A stretch of DNA of 64,000 nucleotides, from assembly GCA_028752905.1 (NCBI GenBank), contig JAQNBH010000002.1, positions 34,502,075 through 34,566,074 on the forward strand, in the 5' to 3' direction. Below, piece after piece: positions 22,509 through 32,930 of this stretch. How positions within the stretch are numbered: the stretch's first letter is position 1; each line of letters begins with the position of its first letter. Made by a program: the position numbers and the translations under genes. Under the pieces are notes generated by a model. That model worked only from the letters and a program-made list of their open reading frames with translations, was not told the DNA's origin and ran no database searches. Source of the stretch: Cladorhizidae sp. MBARI D1340-BT2 (taxonomy: Eukaryota > Porifera > Demospongiae > Poecilosclerida > Cladorhizidae).

Positions 22509-22702
22509 CTACATATGGTGTAAGAGTATGACTATTCTGGTGTTCACTGTTTCATGAAGCTTCAGCATTGAGATGAGTTTGAGTAATTTGATCAAGATGA
22601 CTAGGAAGATGGCTCTGTCATTCTTAGCCAGCCGTTGTACAGGATCAGTTTCCACACCCACATTTCCATCGTACCAGTTTCCCTGTGTAACTTGCCAAGT
22701 AC
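22509..22702 (-). CDS. Unrecognised gene, last coding exon
   Basis: Acceptor CCTCTTTTAG before 22702, in-frame stop TAG at 22509-22511. The first two bases complete the Gly codon left by the upstream exon. It reads TWQVTQGNWYDGNVGVETDP, then LAKNDRAIFLVILIKLLKLI, a possible hydrophobic helix. No family recognised. Confidence 0.5.
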
Positions 22703-22834
22703 CTAAAAGAGGTTATATATAGCTGATCCTACCCCTGGGGTTGACTTTAGTAACAGCATCTTGGGTATACCTGAGTGTGAATGCAGTACTAAAGGCCTTT
22801 ACGTCAGCTTCAAATACGTATCTGCAACCCTTAC

Positions 22835-23030
22835 CTCTCTGGTGAAAATAGTAGCAATAGTCAGAATTGAGATGTACATCACTTGGGCAAGTATGTATGG
22901 CTTCCAAGGCGTAAGGAATGATTTTTGCAAACAGATGTAGCTGAAATTCCATGAGTCCACTGGATGGAGGAAGTTGAATCAGGCGTGATCTCCCAAAGGA
23001 TGTAAATGTGTAAGATCCAAAAATGGAGTC
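22835..23030 (-). CDS. Unrecognised gene, penultimate exon
   Basis: Pyrimidine-rich acceptor CTTCCTCTCCCTCATCAG before 23030 and donor AGAGAG/GTAAGG after 22835. 65 codons, phase compatible with 22702-22509. Contains SIFGSYTFTSFGRSRLIQL and LEAIHTCPSDVHLNSDYCYY, with cysteines suggesting a folded or extracellular domain. Upstream exons were not found; LINE debris begins at about 23.35 kb. Coding status rests on splice signals and frame, not on homology. Confidence 0.5.
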
Positions 23031-23353
23031 CTGATGAGGGAGAGGAAGTCACTTGTTGACTCAGACGGATTGCAGGGACATAAAGATTCATACCAATTGG
23101 ATATCGCTCATGGAACATTAGATGGCTTGAGGTATACTCATTGTGCAAACCACCAGTGTGACCTGTCAGGTATGATGTTGAGGTAAACTACTTTTATTTA
23201 TTTGTGTTTTAAAGAAACAAATTAGTAATGGAAAATAGCAAATATCAGCTTATCTGTCCAGTATCCAATCTGGGAATAGTACATTAACAACACAGAGAAC
23301 AGATTTTTTTTAAACATTAAACTAAATAATTATTATTCACATAGTACATGTGC

Positions 23354-23710
23354 CTAACACCCTTTGAAAGAGGGTAAAGAAGATTTTGCACAAATGTCTA
23401 AAAAGAAGATTTTGCACAAATGTCTAAAGGAAGTGAGACGAATGGCCGATGGGAAGAACAAGTTTGCATGTGATGTTGTATGCACAAGAGGTTGAACTAG
23501 AGAGGAGTTATTGACGGAACGAACTCTATTTGAAAATAATGATTCTCTGTAAGTGACAGGAAATGTGACAGGAAATGTGTCACAAATAGCAAGGCCATTA
23601 ACAAAGTTATAGAGAAGACAGAGTTTCAGTGCCTGTTGCCTGATGAAGAAATGTCGGCAAGAACCACTCTCATAAGCACTGTTCAACAAACTCAACGCAA
23701 AAAATCTCTC
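23354..23710 (-). mobile_element. LINE 3' fragment (CR1/L2-like C terminus)
   Basis: Minus-strand frame reads LCLLYNFVNGLAICD and, further on, SHANLFFPSAIRLTSFRHL, which follows the usual C-terminal end of CR1/L2-type reverse transcriptase proteins (LLYKIVNGL ... HSFFPRTIRLWNSLP). Truncated at its 5' side, no active site present. Confidence 0.6.
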
Positions 23711-23824
23711 TCCATGATAGATTATGACGAGAGTCTCAAGTCAATTGTAAGCGGTATTATTTTCTCTGAGTATGTCTGTTCTAGGTTGCAAGCAATCTCC
23801 CTGTTAGGGTAGTGGGTTATGGAA

Positions 23825-24540
23825 TCAGGAGTGCTGTGCAGCTGGCTCCCTGTGCCTTCTTAGCCTCAGCTGCTGCCACTCATGACCTGGTCCAAGCCAT
23901 CCTGCCCACCTCACTTTCTTTCGTTCACTGTCCCTTTTGTGGATGATCCCCCCTTTCAGCAAGGTCGATCGACCACAGCAACCCCCCACCATCTGGTCTT
24001 GCTGCATGCCTCCGGAAGTCCTGGGATGCATGCATAGTGTCAAAGTCTGTAGGGGAAATCTTTGTTTGCAAATGCATCTGATGATTTGGCTCGAGCCCCG
24101 GCATTTGGCTGTTTCAGCAAAAGAACCCAATGCATGGCTAAATGCCTTTACCATCTCATCCCTGGATTTGAGGATGGATGACGATACCATCAGGATTGCC
24201 ATGGGTTTCCTCTTAAGCTCTCTACTTTGTATCGCCCTCATAACTGCCAGCACTGTGGAGCTCTAGTGAATAGTCTTGCCATGCATGGTCTTGGCTTCTA
24301 TATAGAGGGGTGAAGAATGGTTCACCATTCTACCACCATAAACAACATCCTCTTCCAAGCATTGGCATCTGTAGGTGTTCCTTACATGATGGAAATGTCG
24401 GGTCTCTTTCATTTTGATGAAAAAAGGCCTGATGGGTTAACCATGTTTCCATGTAAGGATTGGATGATCACAATACCAGACCTCCCTCAACAGGTTATCT
24501 ACTCAAGTCCTGGATATTGTCATTATTTTTGTAACTAGGT
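23825..24540 (+). mobile_element. LINE C-terminal fragment with zinc and endonuclease-like region
   Basis: Plus-strand frames with at least one frameshift and a stop. AWLNAFTISSLDLRMDDDTI leads into NCQHCGALVNSLAMHGLGF (a Cys-Cys-His zinc motif), then ASVGVPYMMEMSGL and DEKRPDGLTMFP. This order is typical of sponge and cnidarian non-LTR elements with a C-terminal restriction-like endonuclease. The antisense open frame over the same span is a shadow. Confidence 0.65.
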
Positions 24541-26347
24541 TGGATCTTATGACTTACAAGAAACTGATCTTCAAAGCGATATCCACCACATGCAAAGCAT
24601 GTGACCACACCCCATGTGGTTCACATGCCGACTTGTAGAATGCTTATACATTCCTTATGGACATTACAGCTAAGTCTACTCTTGTATGTCAAGACCTCTA
24701 GCATTATCATAGGAAGGAGCTGATACAACATTAGCAGTTGTCTGAAATATTAGATGGGTACTTAAATTTTTATCGGGATCACCAGCAAAGTGAATGTGAA
24801 GTTTCGAACAAAATTCATAAACGTCAATTCACTCATCACCCACCCTTTCTCCAGCCAGTTCAAACAAAACACTTATAATTATAGTGAGCCAAACACCTTT
24901 ACAAATCACATCAAAGTACAAATCACATCAAAGACAAGGGTTGGCTATGTGAGTCTATGCATTGCTGCATTACAAATTAGTGCAAGTAAAAGTGCAGCTA
25001 TATATTAAGGCGACTTATTTATTAAAGATGACCACACCAAATGGTACACAATTCTGCATGTATGCATTTTATGAAAATATAATGTGAGTTGAATAATTAT
25101 ATTGAATGCCTTGGCATCAGTGAGGCCTGCAATGGGGGAAAACAACATCAACGAAGTAACTCAACAACAATATAACAATATGCTATATAGCTACATAACA
25201 TTAATAATAATATCTACATAACAATAATAACAATGAAATATTATGCCAAATAACAATAATAGCAATGTAACAATTACATTAATAACAATATAACAATATG
25301 CTACAAAACAAAAATAATAATGTATATATAATATTCTAAGCAACAGTAATGACGTACCCTTACCTCACACACATACGTTCACTTGATGTATTCATTCCAT
25401 GCCTGCCATACTGATATTCAATCCTCTCTGATCAGGTACTGGAACGGCGTACCGCGCTTGACTACTATTGGCCCAAAGTAGGACTGTAGAGGCAGTACTA
25501 ACAGTGTAATAATAAAATTATGCTACCTAAGAAAAATAACGATGTAACAATAATAATTATACTAAAGTTTGTTCTTTGGACTAGAATTTGTTCTAGTTCA
25601 AAGAACCTTAGCTTGTATATGGATCACTAGAAATCCTAATTCTTATAAGATTGCATATTGCAGCCGACTGCCATGTCTTGCTGCACTGCCTCTTCCAGGT
25701 CATTATTTAGCTCATGTTCAACAGATGTAAACCCCAAAAGATCAAATGAAGTAAAAACAGATGTAGTGCCTAAACAAAATTATAAAACTTGCTTGCCTTT
25801 TTCATTCATCATAACTTGCTGGCTAAGAAGTAAACCATATAATTTCTGGTGCTCCTTCAACCCCTTTATTTAGCAGCGAATATCGCCAACATGACTGCCA
25901 TCTATCGGTATTGATCCCACAGATCTTTTAATGCTAGATTAATTATACTGACACATGCATGGTGCATGCATACAACATACATTGCCAAAACAGTGAGGAA
26001 AAAAACTACTCCACTCAGACCTTGCAAATGGATGAACTATTGAAGGGTGGTAACCATTTTGAGGAAATATGGTTTAAACGACATTAGACAAAAAGGAGAA
26101 TGCATACATATAATCTACAGATACAGCTCTAGCCTGCTAGATCAAGTGACTTTTCAGGTAGTGTAATGGCTGCTGAATAGCATAAAGACTAGTCAGGTGT
26201 CATTTGCAGTGGGATACAGGCCCAACCAATCGAGGTAAATTTCTTGCTATAACTATATAGTATATAGGACAAATATATTAATAGATGTAAAATGGTAAAG
26301 GGTGGCCAATTGATTGATGCGAAAAACTACACCCCCTAGGTACTCGT
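24541..26347. other. AT-rich spacer before the retrotransposon
   Basis: No gene. Low-complexity AACAATATAACAATATG repeats at 25150-25330 and a 17 bp stem hairpin, GTTCTTTGGACTAGAA with its inverse, at 25569-25607. Confidence 0.5.
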
Positions 26348-26569
26348 TAGTGAATATGGACTGTGCATCGACTGCTCGAACCACCTAACTACTACTAGAT
26401 AGGATATGTATATGTGACATTACTACGTATGGCCCTTACCCAGTGCACGACCCCTTACCTAGCGCATGCCCACTATACACCCGTTCACTTGTAGCACACA
26501 TCCTTGATTGTAGCATTGAAACTATATCCAGTGTCTTCGATTGGGGAATGCGCACGGCGCAGTTCTCTA
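26348..26569 (+). repeat. 5' LTR of Ty3/gypsy-type element
   Basis: 222 bp, identical in my reading to the 3' LTR at 31790-32011. Begins TAG and ends CTA. Flanked outside by CTCGT (26343-26347), repeated at 32012-32016. It holds CACTTGTAGCACACAT at 26486-26501, the sequence complementary to the primer site, so the transcript probably begins near there. Confidence 0.95.
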
Positions 26570-26584
26570 TGTGTGCTACAAGTG
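26569..26584 (+). promoter_or_regulatory. Self-complementary primer-binding site
   Basis: Directly after the 5' LTR the sequence is TGTGTGCTACAAGTG (26570-26584) instead of a tRNA-type TGG start. It is the exact reverse complement of 26486-26500; including the last LTR base the match is 16. In Tf1 and relatives the 5' end of the mRNA folds onto such a site and is cleaved to prime reverse transcription. Confidence 0.75.
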
Positions 26585-26684
26585 TTTTATAGATTCCTGT
26601 TAGGCATCTTACCTTGCCAGCAAGAGTGCTGGTCAAGAAAGCGTTCGTTTTTCGGCACAACTCTATTTGGTGCCCACCGACTGC

Positions 26685-26867
26685 ATGGCGGTTGACTGTC
26701 CCTATCCCGGATGCGACTACGCCACACCCGATGGCATGGATCCTGTAGTGGTGGCAGCAGTACTCAACGGCCACATGCTCATCCACAGCCAGGCAGCAAG
26801 GACTAAGCCAACCCCTGTGCGCCGACCAGAGATCACGGCAGGGGGCACAACCGAGGGATGGCAGTAA
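26685..26867 (+). CDS. gag 5' part, ended by in-frame TAA
   Basis: ATG at 26685, 60 codons to TAA at 26865-26867. C5, C10, H30 and H34 form a C-x4-C-x19-H-x3-H zinc finger, as seen at the N terminus of Gag in some cnidarian and sponge elements. The frame is the same as the long pol frame downstream, so only this stop separates them. It could be a mutation, an assembly error or a regulated readthrough site. Confidence 0.75.
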   Translation: MAVDCPYPGCDYATPDGMDPVVVAAVLNGHMLIHSQAARTKPTPVRRPEITAGGTTEGWQ

Positions 26868-29800
26868 TTCCTCACCAGGTGGAGGGCCTACTCACAGGCC
26901 GTCCGCCTGGCAGGGGCAGACGTCGGCATACAACTGCTGGAGTGCCTGGACGCCAAACTCCGCCGAGATGTGACCCGAAACATCGTCGGTCCCTTACCAA
27001 TTGAGGAGCTCCCTGAAGCAGACCTGCTGGCAGCCATCAAGGCCCTGGCGGTGAGGGAGGAAAACCCTAAGGTGGCCAGGGTCGCCCTATCCAGAATGGT
27101 ACAGGACCGGGGGGAACCCATCCGATCATTCGCAGCCCGACTCCGTGGCCAAGCAGAGGTATGCTGCTTTACTAAGAAGTGCTCCGGGTGTGAGATAATC
27201 AACAACCAGGGGGAACAGAGGGTCGCTGACCAGCTCTGCATCGGCCTGGCAGATGCAGACATACAGGAGGACCTTCTGAAAGACCCCAACCAAGCAATGA
27301 CGGTGGAAGAGACAGTGAGGTTCGTCGAGGTAAGGGCTGCGGGCAAGCGGTCCGCGGTCACCATTACCACACCCACCTCGACGAACGCCGTAGACGAGGA
27401 GGCCGACAGTGAAGACGCCCTGCACAGTGGCTACCGGCAACAACAGCGGCAGTCAACACCCCGCCAGCCAGGCAGAGCCAAAGCCACACCATTTAAGCCC
27501 AACCGCACTCATAACACCTCACCTCGACCACCACTGAAGGACGCACCCAGAGGTCAGGCAGCTACACCCAGACCAGTGATAAACCCGAGGGCCATCTGCT
27601 GTTTCTGTGGTCGCCAAGGCCATGGTGAAAGAGAGAGGACAGCCACCCGACGGATCCACTGCCCAGCGTTCGGGACAACCTGCACATCATGCGGCAGGTC
27701 CAACCATCTCGCCCACATGTGTTGGTCGAAGCTGGCGGAGCACGAAAGCGCGGTGTCTGAGGAGATTGACACCATGTCAGAGGACGCCCTCCCCCACCAA
27801 TCCTGGGACTCCAGGGCGCAGCGATGGACTCAGCGCCGCTCCCCTCCCCAACCCCTCATTGACGTGACTGTATCCACCCACAAGGAGGATTTTCGAACCC
27901 ACGGCCACACACTGAGGCAAGAGAGGCACAACCTGGCCACCACTGCCATGGCCGACACGGGTTGCCAGAGTTGCCTGGCAGGACCACACCTGCTGAAGGG
28001 CCTCAACCTGAACAAGAGGGACCTCATCCCTGCGTGCCTAGTGATGCACTCCGCGAGCGGCAACAACCTGCCAATACTCGGTGCAGCACTACTCCGCATC
28101 AGATCCAGACACTCCGGACGTGAGACTCGCCAGATGGTGTATTTTAGTGACCTGGCCACCAAGCTATACCTCAGCCTGACCACCTGCACAGACCTCGGGC
28201 TGATCGCGTTGGGGTTCCCCCTCTGTACGCTGACGCCACCCTCGGGAAACGGCACGGGTACACGGGCGACCCCAGATCAGCCACCATCACACCACACAGC
28301 GGACCTGCAGACCAGAACCACGGCCCAGCCACCTCCACGCCACACAGCGGACCTGCAGACCAGAACTCCGCCCATCACCCTGCAGAACAACCCGCAAGCG
28401 GCCGTGCAGACCAGACCACAAACAACTGGCCAACGGACAACCACTGTGGTGAGTCAACCAACGCATACACCACCACCACGACCATGCTCATGCCCTACCA
28501 GGGCCCCACCACCTGACAGACCCACCTCCCTGCCATTCCCTGGCACGGAGGCCAACAGAGACAGACTTGAACGTCACTTGCTGGACCTTTACTCAGCAAG
28601 TGCGTTCAACGTCTGCGAGCATCAGCCCCTCCCCATGATGTCGGGACCACCCTTATCCCTAAACATCGACCCGAACGCCACCCCCAAACCCTGCCACACA
28701 CCCATTGACATTCCAATTCACTGGCAGGACGAGGTGAAAGCTGGGCTAGACAGGGACGTCCGCCTTGGCGTGTTGGAAAAGGTCCCTCTGGGCACGCCCG
28801 TCACTTGGTGCCACCGTATGGTGATATGCACCAAGAAGGACGGGTCACTCAGGAGGACGATCAACTTCCAACCCCTCAACCAGCACGCCACGCGCGAGAC
28901 ACACCATTGCCCCTCACCATTCCACCAAGCCCGTGCCGTTCCAGGTCACACCAAGAAAACCATTTTCGACGCCTGGAACGGCTACCACTCAGTGGCACTC
29001 GAGGAGAGCGATAGACACTATACCACCTTCATCACCCCCTGGGGGAGGTACCGATACTGCTCGGCCCCCCAGGGCTACATCGCCTCAGGGGACGCGTACA
29101 CGGCCAGATATGACGCCCTCGTTGCCCACGTGGAATCTAAGACCAAGTGCATAGACGACGCACTGCTCTGGTCCGACGACATAACGGGGGCTTACCACCA
29201 GGCAACTGAGTGGCTGCATATCTGCGCCGTGAACGGGATCACCCTCAACCCGCGCAAATTCCGCTTTGCCCAGGACAAAGTGGAGTTTGCCGGGTTTGAC
29301 ATCACCCCCACCGAAGTCCGGCCATCCTCCAAGTATCTGGAATCCATTACCAACTTCCCCACCCCAACCGGAATCACTGACATCCGCGCCTGGTTCGGCC
29401 TGGTGAACCAGGTGGCATATGCATTTTCCATGACGGCCGCCATGCAACCATTCCGTGCCCTCCTCAAACCCTCCACCACCTTCAACTGGACAGACGAGCT
29501 GGCAGCGGCATTTGCGACATCCAAGAGAGAGATCTGCGAGCGCATCAGGGAGGGTGTGGTCATATTTGACAAGCACCGCCCAACCTGCCTGGCGACGGAT
29601 TGGAGTAAAGACGGGATTGGGTACTGGCTATTCCAGAAACACTGCCAGTGCCCGTCCCGCGAGATCTTCTGCTGCCAGGAGGGTTGGCGCGTCACCCTGG
29701 TGGGCTCGCACTTCACACACCCGGCAGAGTCACGATATGCCCCAGTGGAAGGAGAGGCCTTAGCGGTGGCGGATGCACTGGACAAAGCAAGACACTTCGT

Positions 29801-31706
29801 CCTCGGGTGCAGCGATCTCGTTGTAGCGGTAGACCACAAGCCCCTGCTGAAACTCTTCGGCGATCGCTGCCTCGAGGACATCCCCAACCCCCGCCTCCGG
29901 AACCTTAAGGAGAAGACCTTGAGGTACCGGTTCCGGATGGTGTACATCCCCGGCGTGAGAAATCACACCAGCGATGCCCTCTCACGCCACCCATCCGGAA
30001 CTCGGACCCCACCACGCCTACACCTACAAGACGACATCGCAGAACCATCCACTGCCTGCCCGGCGAGCCCAGCGTCATCCATTGCCAGCATCACGGAACA
30101 CACCGCCCCCGCCCAAGATGAGGACGGCCTCACAACAGCCATATGCATGGCCATCTCGACCATCCCCATCAATTGGGAGAAGCTGCAGATCGCCACAGCC
30201 GCAGACCCGACTCTACAGGACCTAGCATTCTATGTGGAGAATGGCCCGCCCGAAGATAGACATATGCTCCCAGCCAACATCCGGGAATACTTCCCGGTCA
30301 TCTCCAACCTAACCATCATCGACGGCGTCATCTGCCATGGGGAGCGGCTGGTCATCCCGACATCACTCCGACCAACATGCCTCGCAGCTCTACATGCCGC
30401 CCACCAAGGCACCAGCAGCATGACGGCCCGTGCCTCCTCATCCCTTTACTGGCCGGGCCTCTCGACTGACATCACGGCGACCCGCAACAGGTGCAACACC
30501 TGCAACAGCAATGCCCCCTCCCAACCAGCGATGCCCTCGACCACACCAGAGGAGCCAGAGTACCCCTTCCAGCACATCTGTGCGGATTACTTCCACCACG
30601 AGGGATCCGCATACCTCGTGCTGGTTGATCGGTACTCTGGCTGGCCAATCGTCGCACCTGCACTGAACGGAGCATCGGGCCTTGCCGCCATCCTCAGGGA
30701 CACATTCGCCACCTTCGGTATACCGGACACCCTCACGTCCGACGGTGGGCCGGAGTTCGCGGCCCATGCCACCAGAGAGCTCCTCACCACTTGGGGCGTT
30801 CATCATCGGCTCTCATCCGCCTACAACCCCCATGCCAACAACAGAGCAGAAACAGCCGTCAAAACTATCAAACGGCTTATCGCCGGCAACACCGGCCCAG
30901 GCGGATCCCTACAGAACTCATTCTTCAAGGCACTCCTACAATACCGGAACTGCCCGAGCCCAGACACCAGAATGTCGCCGGCGACCAACCTGTTCGGCAG
31001 GGCTACCAGGGACATGCTCCCCGGCATCCCACTCCGATTTCAACAGCCCAAGGAATGGGACGAGAAACTGGAGCTTAGAGAACGGGCACTCTCCCGTCGC
31101 CTAGTACTGGGGCGAGCACGATGGGACGAGCACTCCCATGGCCTGTCCCCCCTTCGTTGCGGTGACACGGTCCTCATCCAGAACCAGACTGGCCGCCACC
31201 CAATGAAATGGGACAAGACAGGGACAGTCGTGGAGGTGCTCCAGTACCACCAGTATTCCATACGAGTTGACGGATCAGGCCGCCTCACCACGAGGAACAG
31301 AAGATACCTCAGGCGCCACAACCCCCAACCCATGGAGCAAGATAACCCACTTCGCCGAGATCTGCCAGCCCTATTGTACCCAACACAGCACAACAGCAGC
31401 CCGAGCCCACTTCCCCCCGTACCATTGCCGCCAACCAGCCCGCCACCCAACCCACCCACTCCGTCACCCATCCCGACACCTGGGATCGCACAGCCGACCC
31501 TCAACCATCCAACACCAATCGCCACGAGCCCCCCTCGCCCGCCAGTACTGGCCACACCAGCCAGTCAAAGATCGTATGCAGCAGTGGCCAAGACACCCAC
31601 GCCACCCCATCGCCCAACCAAGACTGCCCCAAAGAACCTGGCGCAGACGACCACCCTTCCCCCCCCCCAAGACGCTGACCCCAGCCCCAGGCCCAAGACG
31701 GAGTAA
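26868..31706 (+). CDS. gag-pol polyprotein
   Basis: Open from 26868 to the stop at 31704-31706; first in-frame ATG at 26958 or later. Numbered from ATG 26685: Gag matrix/capsid-like region to about 220; nucleocapsid with CTSCGRSNHLAHMC (CCHC); aspartic protease with DTG at 424 and a later ILG; reverse transcriptase with CIDD at about 822 in place of the usual YxDD; RNase H with D972 and the EGEALAVADAL and VDHKPLL motifs; integrase with an H-H-C-C zinc region and catalytic D1301, SDGGPEF and the NRAE glutamate; then a long proline-rich tail. No frameshift lies between gag and pol. Many antisense and shifted open frames here are shadows of its GC-rich codons. Confidence 0.93.
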   Translation, partial: FLTRWRAYSQAVRLAGADVGIQLLECLDAKLRRDVTRNIVGPLPIEELPEADLLAAIKALAVREENPKVARVALSRMVQDRGEPIRSFAARLRGQAEVCCFTKKCSGCEIINNQGEQRVADQLCIGLADADIQEDLLKDPNQAMTVEETVRFVEVRAAGKRSAVTITTPTSTNAVDEEADSEDALHSGYRQQQRQSTPRQPGRAKATPFKPNRTHNTSPRPPLKDAPRGQAATPRPVINPRAICCFCGRQGHGERERTATRRIHCPAFGTTCTSCGRSNHLAHMCWSKLAEHESAVSEEIDTMSEDALPHQSWDSRAQRWTQRRSPPQPLIDVTVSTHKEDFRTHGHTLRQERHNLATTAMADTGCQSCLAGPHLLKGLNLNKRDLIPACLVMHSASGNNLPILGAALLRIRSRHSGRETRQMVYFSDLATKLYLSLTTCTDLGLIALGFPLCTLTPPSGNGTGTRATPDQPPSHHTADLQTRTTAQPPPRHTADLQTRTPPITLQNNPQAAVQTRPQTTGQRTTTVVSQPTHTPPPRPCSCPTRAPPPDRPTSLPFPGTEANRDRLERHLLDLYSASAFNVCEHQPLPMMSGPPLSLNIDPNATPKPCHTPIDIPIHWQDEVKAGLDRDVRLGVLEKVPLGTPVTWCHRMVICTKKDGSLRRTINFQPLNQHATRETHHCPSPFHQARAVPGHTKKTIFDAWNGYHSVALEESDRHYTTFITPWGRYRYCSAPQGYIASGDAYTARYDALVAHVESKTKCIDDALLWSDDITGAYHQATEWLHICAVNGITLNPRKFRFAQDKVEFAGFDITPTEVRPSSKYLESITNFPTPTGITDIRAWFGLVNQVAYAFSMTAAMQPFRALLKPSTTFNWTDELAAAFATSKREICERIREGVVIFDKHRPTCLATDWSKDGIGYWLFQKHCQCPSREIFCCQEGWRVTLVGSHFTHPAESRYAPVEGEALAVADALDKARHFVLGCSDLVVAVDHKPLLKLFGDRCLEDIPNPRLRNLKEKTLRYRFRMVYIPGVRNHTSDALSRHPSGTRTPPRLHLQDDIAEPSTACPASPASSIASITEHTAPAQDEDGLTTAICMAISTIPINWEKLQIATAADPTLQDLAFYVENGPPEDRHMLPANIREYFPVISNLTIIDGVICHGERLVIPTSLRPTCLAALHAAHQGTSSMTARASSSLYWPGLSTDITATRNRCNTCNSNAPSQPAMPSTTPEEPEYPFQHICADYFHHEGSAYLVLVDRYSGWPIVAPALNGASGLAAILRDTFATFGIPDTLTSDGGPEFAAHATRELLTTWGVHHRLSSAYNPHANNRAETAVKTIKRLIAGNTGPGGSLQNSFFKALLQYRNCPSPDTRMSPATNLFGRATRDMLPGIPLRFQQPKEWDEKLELRERALSRRLVLGRARWDEHSHGLSPLRCGDTVLIQNQTGRHPMKWDKTGTVVEVLQYHQYSIRVDGSGRLTTRNRRYLRRHNPQPMEQDNPLRRDLPALLYPTQHNSSPSPLPPVPLPPTSPPPNPPTPSPIPTPGIAQPTLNHPTPIATSPPRPPVLATPASQRSYAAVAKTPTPPHRPTKTAPKNLAQTTTLPPPQDADPSPRPKTE

Positions 31707-31780
31707 GAGGGGACCAAAACCAATTGACCGCTACGGGCAGCGATGACAGCCCACACATCAGTCCACCTGCCATCGGACTT

Positions 31781-31789
31781 GGGGGGAAG
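31781..31789 (+). promoter_or_regulatory. Polypurine tract
   Basis: GGGGGGAAG directly before the 3' LTR, the expected plus-strand primer. Confidence 0.85.
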
Positions 31790-32011
31790 TAGTGAATATG
31801 GACTGTGCATCGACTGCTCGAACCACCTAACTACTACTAGATAGGATATGTATATGTGACATTACTACGTATGGCCCTTACCCAGTGCACGACCCCTTAC
31901 CTAGCGCATGCCCACTATACACCCGTTCACTTGTAGCACACATCCTTGATTGTAGCATTGAAACTATATCCAGTGTCTTCGATTGGGGAATGCGCACGGC
32001 GCAGTTCTCTA
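31790..32011 (+). repeat. 3' LTR
   Basis: Identical to the 5' LTR, 222 bp, followed by the CTCGT target duplication at 32012-32016. Confidence 0.95.
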
Positions 32012-32016
32012 CTCGT

Positions 32017-32742
32017 GACAACTTATATTAACACCAACCTAGCCTGCCTAATGTTTCTGTTGTGTAGATGCTTCTCCTGGTTAGTTCAGTACTTCTTTGT
32101 TATTTGCTACTTGCCAATTTCTATAAAGGTTCTCCTCCCTTATATATACATCAATTTATACACTCAAGTTCAGAAGCAAATGGAAAAACTACTGAGACCA
32201 AATAGCCTCAACAGTAATCCGAATGTTAGTACAACTTCAAATGAATGGTGAATTTCGTACTTTTGAGAACTTTCTCGCTGTCCTCCATTGGGAATGTTTT
32301 GATAAACTTAGTGTGCTCACGAACTATGTTTCACTATAAAATATTTGGATATATAGAAGTGTGCACCAAGTATGAGCGAGCTATTGTGATCCTTAAAGAA
32401 CTATTCGTGAAGCCAGAGGAATGAGGTTTTTGCTTATCGTATTCTTGTTTTTCTTCCCTTATATATCAACCATGCGCACTGCCGTTTCCAACCATAGCTT
32501 CCTAATTATGACTATGCCAGTTGCTTATTGAAGCATGAGCTTCTGCAATACAGGGAGATTCAGAATTTCTGAGAGTGAGAGTCACTCCCACATCATTTCG
32601 AAGGAAATCCAATGGTTACTGAACAAGATGGCTACAGAGAATACATAATATTGGAGTTGCAAATATGTATATAGACATGTTCCTCTTCCTTGCTCTATGG
32701 ACTATATTCATCCATACAAATATACTTTTAAGTGTGTAAACT
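32017..32742. other. 3' flank of the ZU5-UPA-Death gene
   Basis: AT-rich, no gene seen. It would contain the 3' UTR of the minus-strand gene ending at 32743. Confidence 0.4.
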
Positions 32743-32872
32743 TTACCAATTTTTCATGATATCAACAATCTGATTCGCACTATCCATCCAGCCTCCATTC
32801 ACACATATTCGAAGGAGAGTTCGGTAAGCTGGATCCACAGCTTTATTTCTCCATTGCTCTAGTGCAGCTCTC
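32743..32872 (-). CDS. ZU5-UPA-Death gene, last exon
   Basis: Acceptor CCCTTTGCAG, stop TAA at 32743-32745. It supplies the last part of the Death domain (ALEQWRNK, YRTLLRICVNGGWMDSANQ), the usual helix 4 to 6 pattern. The preceding intron is 58 bp. Confidence 0.8.
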
Positions 32873-32930
32873 CTGCAAAGGGTGTGCATCCATAGTTAAC
32901 ATAGGCATAAGTTCCACACATTTGTAATAC

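Larger units (their letters stand above)
26348..32011 (+). mobile_element. Nearly intact Ty3/gypsy-type LTR retrotransposon, 5.66 kb
   Basis: Identical 222 bp LTRs, a 5 bp target duplication CTCGT, a polypurine tract at 31781-31789, a self-complementary primer site and one gag-pol frame. Domain order protease, reverse transcriptase, RNase H, integrase assigns it to the Ty3/gypsy group. Identical LTRs imply recent insertion. Its GC-rich coding sequence contrasts with the AT-rich host. It lies between two genes and interrupts neither. Confidence 0.95.

Noticed and set aside
26888..31810. Many antisense and shifted open frames of 60-251 codons
   Set aside because: Shadows of the GC-rich gag-pol gene; none has a domain.
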